A DNA stretch of 64,000 nt from Fen-1258 sp947085815 (GCA_947085815.1 CAMTXU010000007.1:62001-126000), one strand, 5' to 3'; positions 36,380-46,774 are shown, numbered from the stretch's first letter. A program made the numbers and translations. The notes: generated from the sequence alone by a model not told the origin.

Positions 36380-37426
36380 TTAGTTGATTGATTTTTTTAT
36401 AAGTTCATTAAAATTTTCTTGCTGGTCAAGTTTGAGTCCGATTTTCAAATAATAAATATCTATGTCGTCAAGTTCTTTAGAATATTTTATGAATTTCACT
36501 GCGTCCTTTTGTGTTGTGAGAACGGAATATGAATTTGTATCATAAAATTTCTTTCTTATGTCTTGAACTTCCCTCATAAAATAATTTTTGTGATCGTCAA
36601 AAATCATTTTGTTGGTAATGTCAATTTTATTTTTTTCAAGAACATTTAAGAAAGAATAGGGGCGTGCAATTCCGCATACTACTAAGCTTTTTTGTCCTTG
36701 AAACTCACTCATATCAAAATAATGGTGAGTCTTAACATCAAAAATTCCTGCCGGCTCGTAATAGCCTGTGAACACATGTTTATTCTCAAAATATTTTTTT
36801 AGTCTTTTGGGTATTTCATTTTTTTCGGAGAATTTTCTGTTAATGATAATGATGTCTGCACGTTTCAAAGAGCTAAATGGTTCACGCATAGAACCGAGCG
36901 GTAGCATCATCTGTTCCATTTTACCAACACCCGTCAAAAATCTTTGATCAATAATTACAACATCGGCATCTCTGTAAATCCATCTATGCTGAAACGCATC
37001 ATCAAGAATTATTGTGTCAACCTTCGAATCATTTATCAATCTCTCTGCTCCAGCTACACGGCGTTCTGCAACAGCAGACGGAACTTTTAGTTCATCGGTC
37101 ATGAAGTACATCTCGTCGCCGCATTGATCAACAGAAACATTAATTTTATTCCCATCGCTTACAAATATATATCCGTAGGAACTTCTTCCATAGCCGCGGC
37201 TTAAAAGACCGACTTTATTATTATACGTCTTTAATGTTTCAGCAATCATCATTGTAGCTGGAGTTTTACCAGAACCTCCAACCGTTAAATTTCCTACGGA
37301 TATTACCCTTGCTCTAACTTTAGTCGCCGGGAAAATCCCTTTATCAAAGAGCCAGTTTCTAATCATTGTTATTACCGAATAAACAAGAACTATGGGAGAC
37401 GATATAATTCTAAGGAATTTTAGCAC
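36380..37426 (-). CDS. lpxK: Tetraacyldisaccharide 4'-kinase LpxK
   Basis: Phosphorylates the lipid A disaccharide. The 348 residues have a membrane-proximal start, VISVGNLTVGGSGKTPATM (Walker A region) near residue 42, LSRGYGR near 75, the DDAFQHRWIYRD segment near 140 and QKDAVKFI near 305. Start is GTG, which overlaps the stop of the acyltransferase gene by seven bases. It lies in a cluster with lpxB. Confidence 0.93.
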   Translation of the reverse strand: MLKFLRIISSPIVLVYSVITMIRNWLFDKGIFPATKVRARVISVGNLTVGGSGKTPATMMIAETLKTYNNKVGLLSRGYGRSSYGYIFVSDGNKINVSVDQCGDEMYFMTDELKVPSAVAERRVAGAERLINDSKVDTIILDDAFQHRWIYRDADVVIIDQRFLTGVGKMEQMMLPLGSMREPFSSLKRADIIIINRKFSEKNEIPKRLKKYFENKHVFTGYYEPAGIFDVKTHHYFDMSEFQGQKSLVVCGIARPYSFLNVLEKNKIDITNKMIFDDHKNYFMREVQDIRKKFYDTNSYSVLTTQKDAVKFIKYSKELDDIDIYYLKIGLKLDQQENFNELIKKSIN

Positions 37427-38079
37427 AGATCTAAGGCATCCTTCTGCAATTTATTTAATGCTACTTCACACTCAATAATTTTTTGATTCGTTTCTTCGTA
37501 ATTCAATTTATCATCTATAAAAATTGGGTCTGAATAAATTACTACAACTTTGCTAAATGGTTTAGGTACTTCAAAATTGTCCCAGCTTTTTAGAGTGAAT
37601 TTATTTTTAATGCCAATACCTACCAAAAAAAGGGGAACGTTCGATTTCTTCGCCGTGACTACGGCTCCGGCTTTCATCCTTAAAAATGGTCCACGCGGAC
37701 CATCCGGCGTAATAGCCAGAGAATAATTTTCTCTCATAAGCAATACCATCGTTACCAGTGCGTCGCTTCCGCCGGTTGAACTTGACCCCCGCACTACATT
37801 ATAGTTCCACTTCTTTAATACGGATGCAAGCACATCGCCGTCCTTACTTTGGCTTACAAGCGCCGCGGCATTTCCATTACGGTTAAGAAACCAGCCAATC
37901 ATCATGGAACCGTGCCAGAATGCTGATATAAAATTTTTCTTTTCGCGCACCAAATTCGTAACAGCATCGCTGTTAACAATTTTGATGCGGAGGGTCTTTA
38001 TCAACAATCGAATTGCGAAACTTGCGAATCGAATTCCAATAAATCGAAGAACATTTTTTTGTGAATCACTTAATTTCAT
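37420..38079 (-). CDS. DUF374-type lysophospholipid/lipid A acyltransferase-like protein
   Basis: The 219-residue protein belongs to the DUF374 acyltransferase group. It has FISAFWHGSMMIGWFL near residue 50 in place of the classical HX4D site, SQSKDGDVLASVL, and AITPDGPRGPFLRMKAGAV near residue 120. Family members are found in lipid A gene clusters and may add an acyl chain. It overlaps both lpxB (14 bases) and lpxK, so tight co-expression is likely; the acyl acceptor is inferred from position. Confidence 0.85.
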   Translation of the reverse strand: MKLSDSQKNVLRFIGIRFASFAIRLLIKTLRIKIVNSDAVTNLVREKKNFISAFWHGSMMIGWFLNRNGNAAALVSQSKDGDVLASVLKKWNYNVVRGSSSTGGSDALVTMVLLMRENYSLAITPDGPRGPFLRMKAGAVVTAKKSNVPLFLVGIGIKNKFTLKSWDNFEVPKPFSKVVVIYSDPIFIDDKLNYEETNQKIIECEVALNKLQKDALDLC

Positions 38080-39205
38080 TTAACCGCGCTAAGATTAATT
38101 CGGCAGCTTTTTTTGAAGCTCCGGGTCCGCCAAGTTTTTCTTTTATCAAGCCAAGCTTCTGTTTTATTGATTCATATTTTTCTTTGTCTTTCAGAATTCT
38201 CGAACTCTTGGAATAAATATTTTCAGTATTGACATCATATTGGATCAACTCATCAATTACATTTTCGCCAAGAATAATATTTGCCATTGCAATATTTTTT
38301 ATCTGAACGAGAATTCTTCCAAGTGCATATGTAACAAAGTTAGTAGAATATACAACTATGAAAGGGAGTTGGAATAATCCCGCCTCAAGCGTCGAGGTTC
38401 CGGATTTGATAATTCCGAAATACGAATGCTTGAGAAGATCGTAAGTGGATCCTTTCACCAATTTGAAATTAATTCCATCAGCTAAACCCGTAAAAATATT
38501 CTCATCTATATTTTCAGCGCATGCAACAACTAATTGTAAATTGAAATCCACAGCTAATTTTTCCGCGGCTTTAATAGATGCCGGAAATATTTTCCTTATT
38601 TCATGTTTGCGGCTGCCGGGAAGAAGAAGTAAAATCTCTTTTCCTTTTTCCAATCCAATCTTCGAGTAAAGCTCATCTTTCGGCAGATAGGAATAATTCT
38701 CTACATGTTCAATAAGGGGATGACCAACGTATTTAACGTTCATCCGGTATTTACGGTACATTGTCTCTTCGAACGGAAATACAACTAGGATGAGATCTAC
38801 TAATTTTCTGATCTTATCAATTCTGCCTTTTCCCCAAGCCCAGACTTGAGGAGAAATATAATAGATTACATTTATACCAATTTCGTGTAATTTTTTTGCG
38901 ATGTTGAGATTGAATCCCGGATAATCGATTAATACTACCGTGTTGATCTTCTCTTCATTAATTTTTTGTAAAAGCGCTTTTCGTACTTTACTTATGAAAG
39001 GAAGATGTCTAAGCACTTCGATAAATCCAAGAAACGCCATCTGCTTAATATGAAACTGCGACTTCATTCCGGCAGCAATCATTTTATCGCCGCCAATTCC
39101 AAAAATTTCGATTGATTGATCGAGCCGATTTAATTCAGTAATTAAGCTTACACCGTGCAGATCACCGGAAGCTTCACCGGCAATTATCATTAATTTTTTA
39201 TTCAA
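38066..39205 (-). CDS. lpxB: Lipid-A-disaccharide synthase
   Basis: Joins UDP-diacylglucosamine and lipid X. The 379 residues show MIIAGEASGDLHG at the start, GIGGDKMIAAG, YPGFNLNIAK, YISPQVWAWGKGRI near residue 115, LLPGSRKHEI near 195 and the KSGTSTLEAGL donor-binding motif near 265. The start is TTG at 39205, overlapping the stop of the methyltransferase gene; the ATG five codons later is an alternative. Confidence 0.94.
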   Translation of the reverse strand: MNKKLMIIAGEASGDLHGVSLITELNRLDQSIEIFGIGGDKMIAAGMKSQFHIKQMAFLGFIEVLRHLPFISKVRKALLQKINEEKINTVVLIDYPGFNLNIAKKLHEIGINVIYYISPQVWAWGKGRIDKIRKLVDLILVVFPFEETMYRKYRMNVKYVGHPLIEHVENYSYLPKDELYSKIGLEKGKEILLLLPGSRKHEIRKIFPASIKAAEKLAVDFNLQLVVACAENIDENIFTGLADGINFKLVKGSTYDLLKHSYFGIIKSGTSTLEAGLFQLPFIVVYSTNFVTYALGRILVQIKNIAMANIILGENVIDELIQYDVNTENIYSKSSRILKDKEKYESIKQKLGLIKEKLGGPGASKKAAELILARLNEIK

Positions 39206-39789
39206 CTTAAACTCAACATATAACGAATCATGATTATGAGAATTATCATTCCGAATGCCTGAAATGTTCTCCTCTCGGATCGAAGACCTTTTCTCAATTG
39301 ATACTCAGGTTGTTCTAAACCGGGATTCTTATATTTTTTAAACCTCGGAATCAATTTTGGCACAGCGGCGCAATAGTCCTCGTAACTCTTTCCATACTTT
39401 GAACGAAGAAATCCTTCCTCTTCTTTGATGATAACACTGTATTGCCAGAAGAAAAACACCAAAGCAATAATTTGCAAGTAAGGGAATAGAGCCCATGACA
39501 TAATTCCAATTCCCAGATACATTAGCATATTGCCTACATAGAGAGGATTGCGAACATAAGCGAACGCGCCGGATACAACTAGAAATGTTCCGCCAACTCC
39601 GTCGGTTGTACGTGTCTCACTTCCTGCATGGCTAACTCCCCAAAGGCGAAAGAATTCGCCGGTAAGAGCAATTGCAAATCCAATCAGTATACTGGTTATG
39701 GTTGCTTGCTGAAAAATTACCATCAACAATAAAAAGGGAAGCGGTGTGTAACTTCTGTATTTAAAAATACTCGTTGCAAAATTTTTCAT
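39202..39789 (-). CDS. Isoprenylcysteine/phospholipid methyltransferase-like membrane protein
   Basis: The 195-residue protein has about five membrane segments and the family's FAYVRNPLYVGNMLMYLG motif near residue 78, then EEEGFLRSKYGKSYEDYCAAVPKLIPR near 125, which is the SAM-binding C-terminal region of ICMT/PEMT-type methyltransferases. A bacterial substrate cannot be named. Overlap with the lpxB start by four bases places it in the lipid A cluster. Confidence 0.8.
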   Translation of the reverse strand: MKNFATSIFKYRSYTPLPFLLLMVIFQQATITSILIGFAIALTGEFFRLWGVSHAGSETRTTDGVGGTFLVVSGAFAYVRNPLYVGNMLMYLGIGIMSWALFPYLQIIALVFFFWQYSVIIKEEEGFLRSKYGKSYEDYCAAVPKLIPRFKKYKNPGLEQPEYQLRKGLRSERRTFQAFGMIILIIMIRYMLSLS

Positions 39790-39876
39790 AAAAGGTCACT
39801 TGTAATTGGTTTATAGTCTCTTGTACTTGTACCGCTAACTTTTTTACACATGTTAATCACTTCCAGGCATCCGGAC

Positions 39877-40605
39877 TTAACCTGCCATAAAAACTTCTCT
39901 TCTTTTTAGCTCAGCCTGATGTCTTTTCCTCAACCGCTTCTTTTCTTTCAACTCATCAATCTTTTTAATTACATCAGCAAAGGTTGAATATGGGAAATAG
40001 GTTATTCTATTTATTTCGCAAAACCGAAGTAGAGAATTTTTAGCGAAGATGAAATCGCAAAATTGAACCGGGCAAATATCAGTGTTACCGTCTCCGATAT
40101 AAAAAGTGTAATCATCGTCACCACTAAAATTGAGAAGATGATTCCGTTTACAGTTGGCGCATTGTAAACATTCTTCATCGGTAAAAGGGAAATGAGGAAT
40201 TAATCTCTTCTCATCATCGATTGTCAGTTGATTCGAGTAAACTTCTAAATGATCAAGCCCTTCGCGCTGTAAAATTTTTTGTATGTAGTAGTCAAATCCG
40301 TCGCTCAATACACGCAGTTCAAATCCCTCTTTCTCGCAATAACCAACAAATTTTTTGAAAGACGGATCTATCTCGATCTCATCTAAAAAAAGGTCAAACT
40401 CTTTTTCGTTAAAATTATGAACTGAGCCGCAAAGTAATCTCCACAACTCGGTAGAATTAATTTTTTGATGAAGCCATTCATCAATCCACATTTTGGATTT
40501 TTCAACATCTCCAAACTTGATAAACATCGCTTCGCCAACATCGGTTTTACTTATCGTTCCATCGAAATCAACAAATATTTTATACGATCTATTATTGAGG
40601 TTCAT
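39877..40605 (-). CDS. HAD-IB phosphatase, MtnX-like
   Basis: The protein of about 242 residues has motif I VDFDGTISKTDVG, VLSDGFDYYI (motif II area) and GDGNTDICPVQFCDFIFAKN, the metal-binding motif seen in MtnX and phosphoserine phosphatase relatives. A four-cysteine-like stretch CLQCANCKRNH near residue 155 is also typical of MtnX-like proteins. No other methionine-salvage gene is nearby, so the substrate is open. ATG at 40605 overlaps the smc stop by 14 bases; a TTG at 40626 is less likely. Confidence 0.8.
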   Translation of the reverse strand: MNLNNRSYKIFVDFDGTISKTDVGEAMFIKFGDVEKSKMWIDEWLHQKINSTELWRLLCGSVHNFNEKEFDLFLDEIEIDPSFKKFVGYCEKEGFELRVLSDGFDYYIQKILQREGLDHLEVYSNQLTIDDEKRLIPHFPFTDEECLQCANCKRNHLLNFSGDDDYTFYIGDGNTDICPVQFCDFIFAKNSLLRFCEINRITYFPYSTFADVIKKIDELKEKKRLRKRHQAELKRREVFMAG

Positions 40606-43600
40606 AACTTGATGGAATTTCCTCAAACCGAACGCCGACCAACTTAGATATACCCTCTTCTTGAATAGTAACCCCGTACATTGTTTCTGAGGCTTCCATT
40701 GTCCGTTTGTTATGTGTTACTATTATAAATTGTGTCTTCTCACTAAATTCTTTAATCAATTTAGTAAAGCGGTCAATGTTTGCGTCATCAAGCGGTGCAT
40801 CAACTTCATCAAGAATACAGAATGGACTCGGCTTAACAAGATAGATCGCGAAAAGAAGAGCCGTAGCTGTCAAAGTTTTTTCTCCTCCGGATAAAAGCTC
40901 AATAGAAGTGGGGCGTTTGCCTTTAGGCTTAGCCAATATTTCAATTTTACCTTCGAGAGGATCGATGCCTTCCTCGAGTATAAGATCTGCTTCATCACCC
41001 GGATTAAAAAGTGTCTGGAAGATCAATGTAAAGTTTTGACGAATCTTTTCGAATGTTTCCAGAAATAACTGCTGCGCTGTTTCGTTGATTTCATTGATCG
41101 TCTTAATTAAATCTTTTTCCGATTCGGTTAAATCGTTGCGCTGCTTGTGTAAAAAGTCAAAACGCTTCTTCTCTTCATCGTATTCGGAATACGCAAGCAG
41201 GTTCACCGGTCCGATATTTTTTATCTTCTCTTTAAGAGAATGTACCTCCTTAGTTGTACCTTCAAAATCGAATGTTTCCAGATCATCAAACTGTTTCTCT
41301 GTAAGCTCGATCGAATAATTCTCTTGAATATGCTCCTTTAAATTTTCTGTGCGGAGTTTTATTTCAGTCTCTTTTATTTCAAAGGAATAGACCTTATCAG
41401 AAAGAACCTGCCGTTCGTTACGTAACTGATTTAGTTCACTTTCAAATTTTGCCGCTTCATCCTTGATAGCTTTTAGTTTGTCGTTGATCTCTTTCTCTTC
41501 AGAAAGTAATATTTGACGAGCGGAATTAATCGACTCGAGTTCCGTATTTGCATTTACTATCTTGTCCTGGAGTCCGCTTGTTTCGGTTTCGTTCGATTGT
41601 AAGTCATGCTCTCGTTTCTCGATTCCGTTGGAGATCATTGTTTGATTCGACTGAGATCGGGTTATTGAACTGCGAGTATTTTCAATTTGTCCCTTGAGCC
41701 GTTCGAGTTCAAGTTTTCTCTGGTTCTGCGCATCCACAAAAGAATTGAATTCATCCTCAAAGGAATCTAGTTCTCTCTCGAATGCCGAGATATTCTCATC
41801 AAAAATTCTTTTCTTCTCAACCAATTCCTCAAGTTCTTTTTCGAGTGCAATAATTTGATTATCCAGCAAATTGGCTTTTTCGGCGAGTTCTCGGATTTCT
41901 TTTTGCGAAATATCAACTTCTTCGTTTGCTTTGCTCTTTTCAAACTCGAGCTGTGCAATTTGCTTTTCGATATTTGCTACATCATTGGAAATCAATTTTT
42001 CGCTATCGGTAAGATTTTTCAAATCTATCCGGGAAATTTTTTCTTCGGTCTCGGCAATAAATGCTTTGAGTTTGGCAAGGTTCGTCTCGTGTTTTGGAAA
42101 TTCCTTTTTGAGATTTTCCAAAAGTTGGCGGCGACCGAACAAAGTTTCATCCTGTTTCGGAAGAGAGCCGGCTTCAATAACTCCGCTGCTTTGAACGAAA
42201 TCGCCATCCAACGTCGTAAAATTAAAAGCGGGATATTTACTGCTCAATTCGATTGCGGATTTCAAATTCGAGGTAACGGCATAATTGGAAAGAGCCTGCT
42301 CAAAGTATGGCTGCCAAAATTTATCTGTTTCAACAAAATCTTTTGCCCAGCCTATAAATGATTCTTCCTTAGCGAGCTTCTTAGTTTTTCTTTTATGATT
42401 ATAGCCGGATAAACTTTCGATAAATGTTTTCTTAATCTGTTCATTAGAGCGCAGTAGATAAAATGCTGCCTTACCAAGATCGTTCTTGCGTAGATAATCA
42501 ATTGCGTTTTGCAAATCGCCGGCGCTGTCAACTAGTAAATTATTCAGAACCGATTTTAAAGCAGCCTCGAGCGCGAAACGGTACTTCTCCTGTGCATTTC
42601 CAACATCGGCAAAAATATTTTTACTCTTGCTCGTCCAGTCATTGTTCTCGATTAAAACTTTGGCACCTTTTGAAATTCCCTCGAGATTGGAGATCAAAGT
42701 CTGCAAAAACTCTATCTTCTCTCTTAGGCTGGCAAGCAGCGTTTTCTCTTCAACCTCATTTTGTTTGAAGGAATTAAGTTTTTGCTCTAAATCTTCTTTC
42801 TCTTTTTCGCGGAGTGCAATGAGCAGACCGGCTTCTTTAAGTTTAGTTTCAGCGCTGCTTTTTTCGGCGCACAATTCCTCAATGAAGCCTACTGTTTTGG
42901 CAATTTTGTTTGTAACGTTTTGAATTTTATGATTCTGCTTTTCAATATTGAAATTATGAGCTGCAAGTTCTTTTCTGATATTCGAGTTATTATTTTCGCG
43001 TTCGGAAATTTCTTGAAGCAGAGCGAACTTTTCTTGGTTAAGCTTCTTTAACTCACTCCGTTTTTGCTCAAGTGTTTCCCGGTTCTCAATCAATCCTTGT
43101 TCATTTTGAGAGATTTCTCTATTCTTCCCATCCAGCTTCTGCGAGAGGGACAGTAGGTCATCATTACTTTGCTCGATGTGATTAATTGTTTCGTCAAGTT
43201 GATGCTGAAGTTCGGAAATTTCTTTCAGAAGTCTTTCATGATTATATAAAAGTGATTTTAATCGTTCTTCAGATACAGAAATATTTTTCTGCGTCACATG
43301 AAGTTGATCGGTGTTAAGTGAAATAGAGTTGCGTTTATTTTGAAGTTGAGTTTCAATCGTGTTGATTTCATTTCGGTAATGAATCAGCTCGTTCTCAATT
43401 TTACGAATATCTAGATCAATAGTGTCTTTCTTAGCGGAAAACTCAACAATATCATTTAAAAATAATTGTTTCTTTATACTGAGTTGTGCGTATTCCCTCT
43501 CAGCAAGATCAATCTCTTTGTCTCGTAGTACAGATTGTATTTGGGTGTATTGATCGGCTCGTTTCGCCTGACGTTCCAGGGAACGGACGGTTTTTTCAAC

Positions 43601-44191
43601 CTCAGAAACTATATCGTTAACACGGGTGAGATCCGCTTTAACATCATCCAATTTCTTTAGACTGAGACGGCGGCGAAGCTTATATTTATTAACACCGGCA
43701 GCTTCTTCAAACATTTTTCTGCGTTCTTCAGTCTTACTGCTCAATATAGTCTCAACCATTTTCAACTCAATAACGGAATATGCGTTTGCGCCTATACCGG
43801 TATCCATGAATAGATTTGTTATATCTTTAAGCCGGCAGATGTTTTTGTTAAGAAGGTATTCGCTTTCTCCGGATCTGAAAATTCTTCTTGTGATGGTAAC
43901 TTCTGTATACTCTGTTGGAAGCACACCTTGATCATTGACCAATGTTAGGGAGACTTCGGACATGCCCATTGGTTTCTTCTCTCGCGTGCCGTTGAAAATT
44001 ACATTTTCCATTTTATCGCTACGAAGAGTTGTGGTCCTCTGCTCGCCCAATACCCACCGGATTGCATCGACTATATTGGTTTTTCCGCAGCCGTTCGGAC
44101 CTACTATGCCGGTTATACCGCGATTGAAGTTTATGCTGGTCTTATTCGCAAAAGACTTGAAGCCGAAAATTTCCAACTTTGATAAAAACAA
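40592..44191 (-). CDS. smc: Chromosome segregation ATPase SMC
   Basis: The condensin-type SMC subunit that organises the chromosome. The 1199 residues show the N-terminal head with GPNGCGKTN (Walker A) and KSDKMENVIF, two long coiled coils, a hinge at about 510-670 and the C-terminal head with ELLSGGEKTLTATALLFAIY (signature) and CILDEVDAPLDDAN (Walker B). The length is normal. The ScpA/ScpB partners are not in this window. Confidence 0.96.
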   Translation of the reverse strand: MFLSKLEIFGFKSFANKTSINFNRGITGIVGPNGCGKTNIVDAIRWVLGEQRTTTLRSDKMENVIFNGTREKKPMGMSEVSLTLVNDQGVLPTEYTEVTITRRIFRSGESEYLLNKNICRLKDITNLFMDTGIGANAYSVIELKMVETILSSKTEERRKMFEEAAGVNKYKLRRRLSLKKLDDVKADLTRVNDIVSEVEKTVRSLERQAKRADQYTQIQSVLRDKEIDLAEREYAQLSIKKQLFLNDIVEFSAKKDTIDLDIRKIENELIHYRNEINTIETQLQNKRNSISLNTDQLHVTQKNISVSEERLKSLLYNHERLLKEISELQHQLDETINHIEQSNDDLLSLSQKLDGKNREISQNEQGLIENRETLEQKRSELKKLNQEKFALLQEISERENNNSNIRKELAAHNFNIEKQNHKIQNVTNKIAKTVGFIEELCAEKSSAETKLKEAGLLIALREKEKEDLEQKLNSFKQNEVEEKTLLASLREKIEFLQTLISNLEGISKGAKVLIENNDWTSKSKNIFADVGNAQEKYRFALEAALKSVLNNLLVDSAGDLQNAIDYLRKNDLGKAAFYLLRSNEQIKKTFIESLSGYNHKRKTKKLAKEESFIGWAKDFVETDKFWQPYFEQALSNYAVTSNLKSAIELSSKYPAFNFTTLDGDFVQSSGVIEAGSLPKQDETLFGRRQLLENLKKEFPKHETNLAKLKAFIAETEEKISRIDLKNLTDSEKLISNDVANIEKQIAQLEFEKSKANEEVDISQKEIRELAEKANLLDNQIIALEKELEELVEKKRIFDENISAFERELDSFEDEFNSFVDAQNQRKLELERLKGQIENTRSSITRSQSNQTMISNGIEKREHDLQSNETETSGLQDKIVNANTELESINSARQILLSEEKEINDKLKAIKDEAAKFESELNQLRNERQVLSDKVYSFEIKETEIKLRTENLKEHIQENYSIELTEKQFDDLETFDFEGTTKEVHSLKEKIKNIGPVNLLAYSEYDEEKKRFDFLHKQRNDLTESEKDLIKTINEINETAQQLFLETFEKIRQNFTLIFQTLFNPGDEADLILEEGIDPLEGKIEILAKPKGKRPTSIELLSGGEKTLTATALLFAIYLVKPSPFCILDEVDAPLDDANIDRFTKLIKEFSEKTQFIIVTHNKRTMEASETMYGVTIQEEGISKLVGVRFEEIPSSYEPQ

Positions 44192-44200
44192 ATGGCGCCT

Positions 44201-46774
44201 CTAAAAAATCATTGAATTATATTGTCGAATAGAATTTGTTATGAAGTAAAATGTTTCGCTTGTAAGCTGATATTTCCATAAAACGCTGCCAACCATCATA
44301 ATGATAATGGCAATTCCATATAAATAAACTAACAAAGCTCTAACATCGAACACGACGTATACACCTTTCAATATCCTTTGCAGAATCCAAAGGAAGAATA
44401 AAGCTAAAAGTACAAACAAGACGGTATCAAAATTTCCATTCGTTAATAATTTGAAAAGAATCAACTCAACCGGAAGAAGTATAGTTAAAGGAAGGAAAGA
44501 CCAAACTACCGTATAAAAAATACTTGAGAATTCGACTCGGGTTTTGATAAAGAATGATGCAGCCTTTATAATCAATGCCATGATTACAAATTTCAGAATG
44601 AAAGCCAAAAATAGAACGACAAAGCAGATTTGGAAATTCCACGCCAAATAGCTTAATAATTTCATTAAACCCGGATGACCGAAGGAGATAAATATTTTTT
44701 CGAGCAAAATGTTAGAACGGAAATAATAAAGCAAAATCGTAATTAATAGTGAGGCGGAACCGGCTTGAATTAACATCAGTATCGCCGTATGAATGCCGGA
44801 CATGATTCGGTGATCGCGGACATCTGCGAAAAAATTGTAAGGTCTTAAAAGAGCGCGGGTACAGTCCTCTCTAAATTTCTTTTTCGTATTGATCAACACA
44901 GCCATAAAAATAGAGAGAAGCAATGCCAGAAGAATAAAAATAATTGGATTATCATCTTTCCGCGTTCCGATTGGAATAGTAACCTTGGCATTGCCCGCGA
45001 GTCTTGAGGCAAGAACTTTATACCCTATACTGTTTAAATTCCGGTTATGATCTAAAATTCCAAATTTGTAAATACCATTTTCCGAGTAACTTCCGTAGAG
45101 AGAAGCAAATTCCCCTTTGTAATCGAAAAGTGAGTTTATAAAGAACCCGGAAATTTTTAGTTCTCTTGCCAAATTTATCATATCACCAAAATATTTTGCC
45201 TGCGCGTCCGAGGAATGTTTTGTAAGATACCCGCTTTGATCTCCTTTATAATTTGGATAAGTCACCTCGCTGATGAAGATCGAACTCTTACCAAGAACGT
45301 CTATTCCTTTTTGAAGTTCTTCTTTTCCGCTATCAATCAGTGTAGAATATAATTCTGTGCCGTAAAAATCGATGTTAATTATCGGGCTGGTCTGTATTCC
45401 AACAAACGAGGCATAGGTTATATATCCCTTGCTTTTAATTGAGCCGCTTAATTGCGTCAGAAAATCCTTAGTAATTTCCGAGTTAGGGAGGAATGAACTA
45501 CCCAATCCTAAAATTATATTATTACCGTACTCAGAATAAATCGAAGAAAAAGACTTTAACTGACGGATGGCGATAAGTTGAAAGTCGTGTTGGTCCAAAA
45601 TCTCTTCAGGTATGGAATTCAACGGCAGTTCTACAAGAGCTAATAAACCAAGTTCCTGACAGAGTTTTATTGAATACGGGTTGGGATAACTTTTTGAAAA
45701 ACGGACTGCGTTGAAACCTGTATTTTTAATAAGTGTTAAATCGTTTCTTAATTTAGTATAAACATCCAATTTCTGTAATGATGTTTCATCGAATTGATAG
45801 GTTGTTCCTTGAAGAGCGAATGGATTACCATTCAATAAAAAATTGGTTTCATTTTTTTTGATCTGATAGAAAGAAATTTGTTTAACGGATTTATCTATCA
45901 CCATTCCGTCTTGTAGCAGACTAACCTCGCACATATAAAAATTTGGTGACTGCGGTGACCAAAGAACTGGATTAATCAATTCTAACCGAATATTAACTTC
46001 ATTATCCTCGGAAATAATTGTCTGAGCAAAATCACCTTTAACTTGCGCGGCAGTGGATCCTACAGGGAACAGATTAATACGGATCAAAATATTTTTTGCC
46101 TGAGGTATTAGAGAAGATTTTTCAAAAAGTGAATTGCCGATACCAATCTTAAAATTAATACTTGCCTTCGAAAATGATGGATCGAATGTGAAGGAATAAG
46201 AACTATGCGTAATATGAATTGGGTGCAACGTTTTGAGATAAACAGTTCTAATAATTCCACCGCTTAAACTCGAGAATAAAAATCTTTGCGCTACCGGGAT
46301 GGAATTCTCAGAATTAAGTTTTGAGTTAATTTTTATGGTAATCTTGGAAATCTCTTTTAAAATATCTTTTGGTAATGCCAGTTCGAAAGGATAAGAACCG
46401 CCGGTGTGTTTGTAAATGTTGTAACCGTTTATGGAAATATCTGCTGAGTAGTTTAATCCTAAAAATCCCAAAACAAGCTGTGATTTTTGAATCTGCTCAG
46501 TTGTGAGTGTAATCCTTTTTTCGAAGATAAGCGTTTCATCACCATCAAATATTACCGGAACAGCGGCAACAATTTTTTTCTCCGGATCATTTTCGTGATA
46601 AATTGACCAGCCGGAGTCAAGCATCTCAACATTGCGAAAGTCGTTTTTATTAAAAAAGACCTGATCAAATACACCGTTGGCATTTTGTGGAAGGGAAGTG
46701 ACTTTGATTTGTGCAAAACTAAAATTTTGTAATAATGCCGAAAGGATGATAAGGTACTTAAGATATTTTGTCAT
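44201..46774 (-). CDS. Glycoside hydrolase family 2-like domain fused to a multi-span membrane region
   Basis: The 857-residue protein starts with a signal peptide (SFA-QIK). Residues about 25-190 resemble a GH2 sugar-binding sandwich, 190-305 an Ig-like sandwich and 310-590 a (beta/alpha)8 barrel (FLLNGNPFALQGTTY, NTGFNAVRFSKSYPN). In place of the acid/base Asn-Glu of GH2 (GLGNE), the barrel has GLGSSF, with S426 and S427; a candidate nucleophile E503 is in FISEVTYP. The remaining 250 residues carry about six membrane spans of Yip1-like character. It may therefore be a sugar-binding rather than hydrolysing membrane protein. ATG at 46774 is preferred over the GTG at 46804. Confidence 0.65.
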   Translation of the reverse strand: MTKYLKYLIILSALLQNFSFAQIKVTSLPQNANGVFDQVFFNKNDFRNVEMLDSGWSIYHENDPEKKIVAAVPVIFDGDETLIFEKRITLTTEQIQKSQLVLGFLGLNYSADISINGYNIYKHTGGSYPFELALPKDILKEISKITIKINSKLNSENSIPVAQRFLFSSLSGGIIRTVYLKTLHPIHITHSSYSFTFDPSFSKASINFKIGIGNSLFEKSSLIPQAKNILIRINLFPVGSTAAQVKGDFAQTIISEDNEVNIRLELINPVLWSPQSPNFYMCEVSLLQDGMVIDKSVKQISFYQIKKNETNFLLNGNPFALQGTTYQFDETSLQKLDVYTKLRNDLTLIKNTGFNAVRFSKSYPNPYSIKLCQELGLLALVELPLNSIPEEILDQHDFQLIAIRQLKSFSSIYSEYGNNIILGLGSSFLPNSEITKDFLTQLSGSIKSKGYITYASFVGIQTSPIINIDFYGTELYSTLIDSGKEELQKGIDVLGKSSIFISEVTYPNYKGDQSGYLTKHSSDAQAKYFGDMINLARELKISGFFINSLFDYKGEFASLYGSYSENGIYKFGILDHNRNLNSIGYKVLASRLAGNAKVTIPIGTRKDDNPIIFILLALLLSIFMAVLINTKKKFREDCTRALLRPYNFFADVRDHRIMSGIHTAILMLIQAGSASLLITILLYYFRSNILLEKIFISFGHPGLMKLLSYLAWNFQICFVVLFLAFILKFVIMALIIKAASFFIKTRVEFSSIFYTVVWSFLPLTILLPVELILFKLLTNGNFDTVLFVLLALFFLWILQRILKGVYVVFDVRALLVYLYGIAIIIMMVGSVLWKYQLTSETFYFITNSIRQYNSMIF

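Noticed and set aside
41855..42361. A 168-codon frame antisense to smc
   Set aside because: It lies fully within the coiled-coil part of smc, has no recognisable family, and its composition mirrors the smc codons.
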